Source: Rhizobium tropici CIAT 899
GTDB taxonomy: Bacteria > Pseudomonadota > Alphaproteobacteria > Rhizobiales > Rhizobiaceae
Direction of reading: 5' to 3'
Length of the DNA stretch: 24,470 nucleotides
Assembly (NCBI RefSeq): GCF_000330885.1
Contig: NC_020060.1
Location: 192,141 to 216,610 of the forward strand
Of the stretch, positions 18,875 through 24,470 are shown piece by piece. Position 1 is the first letter of the stretch. Every line of letters starts with the position of its first letter. The notes beneath the pieces were generated by a model. That model made no database searches and had not been told where the DNA came from. It saw nothing but the letters and a program-made list of their open reading frames with translations. Made by a program: the position numbers and the translations under genes.

Positions 18875-19841
18875 AGCGCGCCTCCTGTTCTTCCGTGAGC
18901 TCATCTGACTCGATTTCGTATTGGCCGTGTGCATGGCGCTCGACCTGAATAACGTCGCGGACGCGCCGGCCCCTTGCCGTCCGTTCGATCGAGATGATTA
19001 GATCGACCGCCTCGCCGATCACCTCCTGCATCGGCTGTTGGCTGGCTTCGGCGGTCAGTTGCTCAAGGCGGCGGAGCGCCGACATTGCAGTGTTGGAATG
19101 GATGGTCGCGACGCCACCCGGGTGGCCGGTATTCCACGCCTTGAGCAAGGTGAGCGCGGCCCCATCACGGACTTCGCCGACGACGATCCGGTCGGGACGC
19201 AGCCGCATCGTGCTCTTTAAGAGCCGCGCCATATCGACAGTATCGCTTGTGTGGAGAAGGACGGCGTTCTCGGCTGTGCACTGGATCTCTGCGGTATCCT
19301 CGAGGATAACGAGGCGGTCGTCCGGCGCCGACTTGACGATTTCGTTGAGGACGGCGTTCGCAAGCGTCGTCTTGCCCGAGCCGGTGCCGCCGGAGATGAT
19401 GATGTTGAGCCGAGACGAAATCGCGCTGCGGATCGTCAACGCTTGCTGCTCGCTCATCACGCCCGAGCGCACGTAATCCTCAAGCGGGATTAAGCGTGAG
19501 GCGCGACGGCGAATGGTGAAGGCCGGCTTGGAGACCACAGGAGGCAACAGTCCTTCGAAGCGATGGCCGCCGATGGGCAGTTCGCCGGAGACGATCGGCT
19601 GCTCGGTATCGACCTCGGACTGGAGCGAATGCGCCACGGTTCCGATAATCATTTCAGCACTTGCGGACGACATTTCTCCGGCGGGTACAACGCCATGGCC
19701 GAGTCGTTCGATGAACAGTTTGCCGTCCGGATTGAGCATGATTTCGACAACAGTCGAATCGTCGAGCGCGACGCAGAGCTGATCGCCGAGCGCCTCCTGA
19801 AGCTTGCGGACGAGTCGAGGATGAGAGCGAAGCTGGTTCAC
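18864..19841 (-). CDS. trbB: TrbB, VirB11-like secretion ATPase
   Basis: A 325-residue VirB11/PulE-family hexameric ATPase at the cytoplasmic base of the transfer channel. It has Walker A GGTGSGKT (151-158), the acidic [13 protein letters not shown] motif near 177-189, Walker B-like [17 protein letters not shown] near 214-230 and the His box [12 protein letters not shown] near 240-251. The GTG at 19841 is chosen over the ATG at 19877 because AAGGAG lies 6 bp upstream and the start [20 protein letters not shown] is the family's. It follows traI by 10 bp. Confidence 0.96.
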   Translation of the reverse strand: MNQLRSHPRLVRKLQEALGDQLCVALDDSTVVEIMLNPDGKLFIERLGHGVVPAGEMSSASAEMIIGTVAHSLQSEVDTEQPIVSGELPIGGHRFEGLLPPVVSKPAFTIRRRASRLIPLEDYVRSGVMSEQQALTIRSAISSRLNIIISGGTGSGKTTLANAVLNEIVKSAPDDRLVILEDTAEIQCTAENAVLLHTSDTVDMARLLKSTMRLRPDRIVVGEVRDGAALTLLKAWNTGHPGGVATIHSNTAMSALRRLEQLTAEASQQPMQEVIGEAVDLIISIERTARGRRVRDVIQVERHAHGQYEIESDELTEEQEARYVA

Positions 19842-19851
19842 GGTTTTCTCC

Positions 19852-20478
19852 TTATGCTGCCTGACCCAGCGGACCATTGAATTGCGAGCGATAGCTGGAC
19901 GGGCGGAGCCTCAGAAATGTTTCCACGTTCGCCGGGAGCATCCCTGCGACAGCTGTAGTCACGCCGATACGGCTCGGATCGCCGATGCGCTTAAGCGGCC
20001 AGCCGACACGACCGAGAATGCGTTCGAACCGCAGGTCGGTCACCGTCACGATCTCGGTGATGCCGTTTGCGAGGCACCACTCGATGATGCCGGCAAACAT
20101 CGTCAGCGTTGCCTCATGCACCGATCCCGATCCCCTGCCCTCTTCAAGGGTCGTATCCACGCAGAAGCGGGAGCTCTCGACCATCGCGGGGTGTGCGTGC
20201 AGCCCGTCCTCCGGTAGAAGCGACGGAAAGACGTTGGTCACCATGGTCGAGCCAGCGGCCGGCAGGAGCCGGGCGCAACCGCTAACGTTGCCGAGGTCGG
20301 AAACGGCCAGGATGTAGGTGGGGTCAAGGGAATCGAAGCCGTCCGATTCCTCACCATCTACGACGTTGACCTCCCAGCCCAGCCGCTCCGAGAAGACGCG
20401 AGCGCGTAGCTGGTGATGTTGCTGGATGAGCCGAGCTTCGTGAACATTCCGCGGTTTGTTGAGCGCGAAAACCTGCAT
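19852..20478 (-). CDS. traI: TraI, LuxI-type acyl-homoserine-lactone synthase
   Basis: A 208-residue AHL synthase that makes the quorum-sensing signal for TraR from S-adenosylmethionine and acyl-ACP. All the invariant LuxI residues are in place: Arg25, Phe29, Trp35, Asp46, Asp49, Arg70, Phe84, Glu101 and Arg104. The ATG at 20478 has GGAG 6 bp upstream; an adjacent in-frame TTG is less likely. As in Ti plasmids, it heads the trb operon, so signal production and mating-channel expression rise together. The acyl chain length cannot be told from sequence. Confidence 0.96.
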   Translation of the reverse strand: MQVFALNKPRNVHEARLIQQHHQLRARVFSERLGWEVNVVDGEESDGFDSLDPTYILAVSDLGNVSGCARLLPAAGSTMVTNVFPSLLPEDGLHAHPAMVESSRFCVDTTLEEGRGSGSVHEATLTMFAGIIEWCLANGITEIVTVTDLRFERILGRVGWPLKRIGDPSRIGVTTAVAGMLPANVETFLRLRPSSYRSQFNGPLGQAA

Positions 20479-20538
20479 CAATTTCTCCGTCGTCGTTGAT
20501 CGGCGGAGAAGTCAGCATGGAACGGTATTGCGCGGTAG

Positions 20539-20554
20539 TTGGAGGATCCTGCAA
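20539..20554 (+). promoter_or_regulatory. Candidate TraR (LuxR-type) box upstream of traI
   Basis: TTGGAGGATCCTGCAA is a 16-bp palindrome with 7 of 8 pairs matching. Its centre is about 68 bp upstream of the traI ATG, where an activator box at about -42 would stand. It matches 13 of 16 bases with 1219-1234 near traC/traA. It differs from the classical Ti tra box ATGTGCAGATCTGCACAT but has the size and symmetry of a LuxR-type site. Binding by TraR is inferred. Confidence 0.6.
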
Positions 20555-20745
20555 TGTTTTGCGCGTGAGTCGCGCCGCAGTGGCCGCGGAGTTTGATGAA
20601 ATCAGGTCCAATCACGCCCAACGCGGCTAGTTAGGTTTGCAGGATTCACAGATAAACAGATCGAGAACATAGCCGAAGGTCGGGCATGTTAACTCCGCGA
20701 ATATTAACGGAAAATCGGCGGCTATCAATTTTTCTGGCGCAGCGG

Positions 20746-20765
20746 CGTTAACCTTTCGTTAACCT
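20746..20765 (+). repeat. Tandem CGTTAACCT repeats upstream of repA
   Basis: CGTTAACCT occurs at 20746-20754 and 20757-20765, 11 bp apart, about one helical turn. A third GTTAAC is at 20688. They lie just upstream of the putative repA promoter, so they may be an operator for RepA or another regulator. Confidence 0.5.
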
Positions 20766-20773
20766 AAAACCGC

Positions 20774-20801
20774 TTGCTCAAAATTCAGAATCGGCTCTAA
20801 T
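20774..20801 (+). promoter_or_regulatory. Possible repABC promoter
   Basis: TTGCTC (20774-20779) and TCTAAT (20796-20801, 5 of 6 to TATAAT) with a 16-bp spacer. A start near 20808 would lie downstream of the GTG at 20807 and so would favour the repA start at 20867. The pair is only moderate in quality. Confidence 0.35.
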
Positions 20802-20866
20802 GGTTAGTGGCGGAACTTTACCGGTTTCGCGAAAAATACCGCCACTTGCAGGAAATGGGTTTTGAG

Positions 20867-22081
20867 ATGGCGAAGACCGCCGCAAAAACAGCGCCAGTCG
20901 TTGAAGGATTGACCGCATTGATGGAGCGTCACGCCGACGCCCTCTCCAGCCAACTTCAGGCGCATCATCTCAAGGTATTCCCGCCCACGGCTGAAAAAGG
21001 CATTCGATCCTTTGCTCCGTCAGAGGTCTCAAAACTGCTCGGCATCGGTGAGTCTTATCTTAGGCAGACTGCGTCGGAAATGCCAGAATTGCACGTGAGC
21101 ATGAGCCCCGGCGGTCGACGCACGTTCACGATCGAAGATATCCATGCAATCCGCAAGCACCTGGACCAGATCGGCCGCGGGAACCGGCGCTACCTGCCCC
21201 ATCGTCGCGAGGGTGAGCAGCTTCAAGTTATCTCGGTGATGAATTTCAAGGGTGGCTCGGGCAAGACGACGACAGCCGCGCATCTGGCGCAATATCTGGC
21301 GATGCGTGGCTACCGCGTCCTGGCAATCGATCTCGATCCCCAGGCAAGCCTTTCCGCACTCTTCGGCAGTCAGCCAGAAACGGACGTCGGTCCGAATGAG
21401 ACTCTTTATGGCGCCATCAGGTACGATGACGAGCAGGTTCCGATCGAGCAGGTTGTGCGAGGAACCTACATTCCGGACCTCCATCTCATTCCGGGTAATC
21501 TTGAACTGATGGAGTTCGAGCACGACACCCCGCGCGCCCTGATGAGCCGGAAGGAAGGCGACACGCTTTTTTACGGTCGTATCAGTCAAGTCATCGAAGA
21601 CATCGCGGACAACTACGATGTCGTGGTCATCGACTGCCCTCCTCAACTGGGCTATCTCACGCTTTCGGCTTTGACCGCCGCGACGTCGATCCTGGTCACT
21701 GTCCATCCGCAGATGTTGGACGTGATGTCGATGAACCAGTTCCTGGCGATGACCTCGAATCTCCTCCGCGAGATCGAGAATGCGGGCGCACAGTTCAAAT
21801 TTAATTGGATGCGCTATCTCATCACACGCTTTGAACCGAGTGACGGGCCCCAAAACCAGATGGTTGGCTATCTTCGTTCGATCTTCGGCGAAAACGTGCT
21901 CAACTTTCCGATGCTCAAGACAACTGCTGTTTCTGACGCTGGCCTGACAAACCAGACGCTCTTCGAGGTTGAGCGTGGTCAGTTTACGCGCTCGACCTAC
22001 GATCGCGCCCTGGAGGCGATGAACGCTGTCAACGACGAGATCGAGACTCTGATCAAAAAAGCCTGGGGTAGAACCGCATGA
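20867..22081 (+). CDS. repA: RepA, ParA-type partition ATPase
   Basis: A 404-residue RepA of the repABC family, a ParA-type Walker ATPase that segregates the plasmid with RepB and represses the repABC operon. An N-terminal DNA-binding region (about 47-110) has SFAPSEVSKLLGIGESYLRQ and a winged-helix pattern. The deviant Walker A is NFKGGSGKTTTAAHL (KGGSGKTT 128-135), followed by VLAIDLDPQASLS and VVVIDCPPQLGYLTLSAL. The frame is open to a GTG at 20807, but the ATG at 20867 gives the usual 400-405 residues. Neither start has a strong Shine-Dalgarno sequence, so the start is uncertain. The end overlaps repB by 4 bp (ATGA). Confidence 0.94.
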   Translation: MAKTAAKTAPVVEGLTALMERHADALSSQLQAHHLKVFPPTAEKGIRSFAPSEVSKLLGIGESYLRQTASEMPELHVSMSPGGRRTFTIEDIHAIRKHLDQIGRGNRRYLPHRREGEQLQVISVMNFKGGSGKTTTAAHLAQYLAMRGYRVLAIDLDPQASLSALFGSQPETDVGPNETLYGAIRYDDEQVPIEQVVRGTYIPDLHLIPGNLELMEFEHDTPRALMSRKEGDTLFYGRISQVIEDIADNYDVVVIDCPPQLGYLTLSALTAATSILVTVHPQMLDVMSMNQFLAMTSNLLREIENAGAQFKFNWMRYLITRFEPSDGPQNQMVGYLRSIFGENVLNFPMLKTTAVSDAGLTNQTLFEVERGQFTRSTYDRALEAMNAVNDEIETLIKKAWGRTA

Positions 22082-23103
22082 GTCGGAAGCACCTTCTCGG
22101 CGTCTCCACAGACGCGCCCGACACTACATCAGTCGCTGACAACAGAGCGGCCAAGACTCGGTCGATGCCGCTTCTCGGCGTGGCGAGAAAAGAACGTGAT
22201 CCTGCGACCAAGCTGACGGCAAACATCGGCAACGCACTGCGTGAGCAAAATGATCGTCTTGGCCGTGCCGAGGAGATTGAACGGCGGCTCGCGGAAGGTC
22301 AGGCCGTCGTTGAACTGGACCCATCATCAATCGAGCCGTCGTTCGTTCAAGATCGTATGCAAGGTGATATCGACGGTCTCCTTATGTCGATCCGGGAGCA
22401 AGGACAGCAGGTCCCAATCCTTGTGAGGCCTCATCCGGAAGGAGGTGGCCGATACCAGGTTGCCTTCGGCCATCGCCGCCTGCGCGCCGTGTCAGAGCTC
22501 GGACTGCCGGTCAAGGCGGTCGTTCGCGACTTGACCGACGAGCAATTGGTCGTGGCCCAGGGTCAGGAAAACAACGAACGTGAAGACCTCACATTTATTG
22601 AAAAGGCGCGTTTCGCGCATCAGCTGAACAAGCAGTTCTCGCGAGAAATCGTCATTGCTGCCATGTCGATCGACAAAAGCAATCTGTCGAAGATGCTCCT
22701 ACTTATCGACGCCCTCCCCTCTGAGCTGATCGACGCCATTGGCGCCGCCCCAGGAGTCGGTCGCCCCAGCTGGCAACAACTCGCCGAATTGGTCGAGAAA
22801 GCAGGGTCGCCAGCGGACGTCGTCAAATTTGCGAGTTCGGCAGAGGCTCAGACGCTGCCATCAGCGGACCGGTTCAAGGCGGTGATCGGACACCTGAAGC
22901 CGCGTCGTATTGCGCGCGGTCTGCCGGAGGTCATGTCGACCCCGGATGGGGACAGACTTGCGCAGGTGACACAGAGCAAGAGCAAGCTGGAGATCACGAT
23001 CGACAGGAAGGAGACGCCTGAGTTTGCCGCCTTTGTACTCGAACATTTGCCGGCGCTCTATCAAGAGCACCGTGCCAAGCATCAACAGAAACAGGGAGAG
23101 TAA
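22078..23103 (+). CDS. repB: RepB, ParB-type partition protein
   Basis: A 341-residue ParB-like protein that binds parS and works with RepA in partition. The N-terminal part includes SRKHLLGVS and a second SMPLLGVARK (29-38), the RepA-contact region of this family. The ParB core has LMSIREQGQQVPILVRPHP (102-120), GHRRLRAVSEL (131-141) and ENNERED (164-170), followed by a helix-turn-helix (about 175-235, FSREIVIAAMSIDKSNLSKM). No repD-like gene or spacer lies between repA and repB. A 155-bp gap with the antisense RNA gene follows. Confidence 0.95.
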   Translation: MSRKHLLGVSTDAPDTTSVADNRAAKTRSMPLLGVARKERDPATKLTANIGNALREQNDRLGRAEEIERRLAEGQAVVELDPSSIEPSFVQDRMQGDIDGLLMSIREQGQQVPILVRPHPEGGGRYQVAFGHRRLRAVSELGLPVKAVVRDLTDEQLVVAQGQENNEREDLTFIEKARFAHQLNKQFSREIVIAAMSIDKSNLSKMLLLIDALPSELIDAIGAAPGVGRPSWQQLAELVEKAGSPADVVKFASSAEAQTLPSADRFKAVIGHLKPRRIARGLPEVMSTPDGDRLAQVTQSKSKLEITIDRKETPEFAAFVLEHLPALYQEHRAKHQQKQGE

Positions 23104-23106
23104 CCC

Positions 23107-23147
23107 GCAAAAGAAAAGAGCCCCCTCAACGTTGCCGTCGTGGAAGC
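23107..23147 (-). terminator. Intrinsic terminator of the counter-transcribed RNA
   Basis: An 11-pair hairpin (including two G-U pairs in the outer stem and one in the inner) with an A/A internal mismatch and a GCAA loop, followed on the minus strand by a U-rich run. The same sequence read in the repB-repC mRNA can form the mirror hairpin, the site of antisense pairing. Confidence 0.8.
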
Positions 23148-23164
23148 CCTTCTGTCTCTTTAGC
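23108..23164 (-). ncRNA. Counter-transcribed RNA (IncA/RepE-type) controlling repC
   Basis: Small antisense RNA of about 57 nt in the repB-repC gap, as in all well-studied repABC plasmids, where it blocks repC expression and causes incompatibility. The minus-strand promoter is TTGACG (23199-23194), a 17-bp spacer and GATTCT (23176-23171), which puts the start near 23164. The 3' part is an intrinsic terminator hairpin (23147-23120): GCUUCC, A, CGACG, loop GCAA, CGUUG, A, GGGGGC, followed by CUCUUUUCUUUU. Exact ends are inferred. Confidence 0.85.
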
Positions 23165-23170
23165 ACGAAC

Positions 23171-23199
23171 AGAATCGCATTTCCTCGAATCTTCGTCAA
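23171..23199 (-). promoter_or_regulatory. Promoter of the counter-transcribed RNA
   Basis: -35 TTGACG and -10 GATTCT on the minus strand with ideal 17-bp spacing; 5 of 6 and 4 of 6 matches to the sigma-70 consensus. It lies between the RNA gene and repC, as expected. Confidence 0.75.
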
Positions 23200-23258
23200 G
23201 AGTCTTTGGCGCCGTTTTGGTGAGCGGATTTCTTTTGCCTGCTGAAAGGTGAAAGACG

Positions 23259-24470
23259 ATGCAGACGGGAAGTGTGACGACGCCATTCGGGCGGCGGCCG
23301 ATGACGCTTGCGCTCGTGCGGCGCCAAGCGGCCTTGGCTGAAATAAAGCAAGGTAAGACAGCGGACAAGTGGAAGGTCTTCAGAGATGCCTCCACGGCCA
23401 TGGAGCTGCTGGGAGTTCAGTCCAATAGCCTCGCGGTTCTTGACGCACTGTTGAGTTTCTATCCCGAGACTGAGTTGCGCCAGGACGCGCAACTGATCGT
23501 CTTCCCCTCGAATGCTCAGCTTTCACTTCGCGCGCATGCAATGGCGGGCGCGACTTTACGCAGACACATCGCCATACTGGTGGAAGCGGGTCTCATCGTT
23601 CGGAAGGATAGCGCCAATGGCAAGCGCTACGCCCGTAAGAACGGTGGTGGCGAGATCGAGAGCGCCTTCGGCTTCGACTTGTCGCCGCTGCTTGCTCGGG
23701 CGGAAGAGTTGGCCGTGCTAGCGCAGCGAGTGACGGCCGATAGAGCGGCATTGAGGCGAGCCAAGGAAAGCCTAACCATTTGCCGGCGCGATGTCCGTAA
23801 GCTCATCACTGCAGCAATGGAAGAGGGCGCCGATGGAGATTGGCAATCGGTCGAGGACGTCTACGTGGCGCTTGTAGGGCGGATTCCGCGCGTCCCGACC
23901 CTTGCCGGCACGACGGCTATTCTCGATGAAATGGAGATGCTTCGCGAGGAAGTCCTCAATCGATTGGAAATGCTCGAAAATTCTCAAAATAGTAGCACCA
24001 ATGATGCTCATAGCGAGCAGCACATACAGAATTCAAAATCCGAATCCTTCATTGAATTTGAACCTAGCTCTAGAAAGGAGCAGGGGGCAAAGTCGAGTGC
24101 GGGTCGCCAACCGAAGAATGAACAGCAAAGGGCTTTCCCATTAGGGTTGGTGCTCAAGGCATGCCCGACGATCGTGGACTATGCGCCGGGGGGCATCGCG
24201 AGCTGGCGTGATCTGATGTCTGCTGCGGTGGTTGTTCGATCTGTGCTGGGGGTTAGCCCTTCCGCCTATCAGGATGCCTGCGAGGGGCTGGGCCCGGAAA
24301 ATGCGGCGGTGGCGGTTGCGTGCATCCTGGAGAGAGCGACTTTCATCAACTCGGCGGGAGGTTATCTGCGTGATTTGACGCGGCGCAGTGAGCGGGGGGA
24401 ATTCTCGCTTGGGCCGATGATAATGTCACTGTTGAGGGCCAACGGGCAGGGGGATCTGAAAGCCGGATAA
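23259..24470 (+). CDS. repC: RepC, replication initiator
   Basis: A complete 403-residue RepC, the initiator unique to Rhizobiales-type repABC plasmids. It starts MQTGSVTTPFGRRPMTLALV, the conserved N-terminus, with AAAGGTGAAAG upstream. The N-terminal winged-helix domain (about 40-265) includes SNSLAVLDALLSFYPE and IVFPSNAQLSLRAHAMAGAT followed by LRRHIAILVEAGLIVRKDS, the DNA-binding region. A Ser/Glu/Asn-rich linker (about 240-285) leads to the C-terminal domain (PTIVDYAPGGIASWRDLMSA) typical of RepC. The stop TAA is the last codon of the window. Expression is expected to be limited by the antisense RNA upstream. Confidence 0.96.
   Translation: MQTGSVTTPFGRRPMTLALVRRQAALAEIKQGKTADKWKVFRDASTAMELLGVQSNSLAVLDALLSFYPETELRQDAQLIVFPSNAQLSLRAHAMAGATLRRHIAILVEAGLIVRKDSANGKRYARKNGGGEIESAFGFDLSPLLARAEELAVLAQRVTADRAALRRAKESLTICRRDVRKLITAAMEEGADGDWQSVEDVYVALVGRIPRVPTLAGTTAILDEMEMLREEVLNRLEMLENSQNSSTNDAHSEQHIQNSKSESFIEFEPSSRKEQGAKSSAGRQPKNEQQRAFPLGLVLKACPTIVDYAPGGIASWRDLMSAAVVVRSVLGVSPSAYQDACEGLGPENAAVAVACILERATFINSAGGYLRDLTRRSERGEFSLGPMIMSLLRANGQGDLKAG
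23970..24085. other. oriV: Probable oriV region within repC
   Basis: This part of repC is clearly richer in A and T than the rest of the window and encodes the low-complexity linker of RepC. In studied repABC plasmids the origin of replication lies inside repC in such an AT-rich stretch. The location here is inferred from that knowledge and base composition. Confidence 0.55.

Larger units (their letters stand above)
20479..20866. promoter_or_regulatory. Divergent traI/repA control region
   Basis: A 388-bp non-coding stretch between the divergent traI-trb and repABC operons. It contains the candidate TraR box (20539-20554), an AT-rich part from about 20640 with three GTTAAC hexamers (20688, 20747, 20758), a tandem CGTTAACCT repeat and a possible repA promoter. 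In Ti plasmids this region joins quorum sensing to plasmid copy number. No GTTNNNNGCNNNNAAC parS site of the usual RepB type was found here. Confidence 0.7.

Overview
The window looks like the conjugation and replication backbone of an alphaproteobacterial (Rhizobiales: Rhizobium, Agrobacterium, Ensifer or Mesorhizobium-like) repABC megaplasmid with quorum-sensing-controlled transfer, the Ti/symbiotic-plasmid type. The evidence is the gene set and order: traG-D-C diverging from traA-F-B-H, then traM and traR, the full trb operon headed by traI, and repABC, in GC-rich DNA with dense, overlapping genes. I cannot name the species or plasmid from sequence alone.

Layout. Positions 1-1146 (minus) carry the start of traG (cut by the window edge), traD and traC. 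Positions 1147-1402 hold the oriT and a candidate LuxR-type box. Positions 1403-7059 (plus) are traA (MOBQ relaxase-helicase), traF (pilin-processing peptidase), traB and traH, followed by a possible small coupled ORF. Positions 7128-8791 look like accessory DNA between traH and traM: a type IV AbiEi/AbiEii-like toxin-antitoxin pair with its own promoter and a convergent XRE-type regulator whose upstream DNA contains two palindromic operator-like sites. Positions 8977-10007 are traM (anti-activator) and traR (LuxR-type activator), convergent with a 4-bp overlap. Positions 10331-20478 (minus) are traI-trbB-C-D-E-J-K-L-F-G-H-I, an uninterrupted mating-pair-formation type IV secretion operon headed by the acyl-homoserine-lactone synthase. 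Positions 20867-24470 (plus) are repA, repB, a counter-transcribed RNA gene on the minus strand, and a complete repC that ends at the last base.

How the parts work together. By family knowledge, TraI makes the AHL signal, TraR with AHL activates the tra and trb promoters, and TraM holds TraR inactive until quorum. TraA nicks oriT with TraC/TraD help, TraG couples the relaxosome to the Trb channel, TrbC is the pilin matured by TraF, and TrbK is expected to act in entry exclusion. RepA/RepB partition the plasmid, RepC starts replication from an origin expected inside its own gene, and the antisense RNA limits RepC. All principal transfer and replication genes appear intact.

Most interesting points: a shared 16-bp box (13/16 identical) upstream of traI and between traC and traA, which may be the TraR operator of this plasmid and differs from the classical Ti tra box; a 36-bp near-repeat that gives TrbJ and TrbK the same C-terminal tail; the XRE regulator with tandem palindromes facing traM; and the AbiE-like module next to the quorum-sensing switch.
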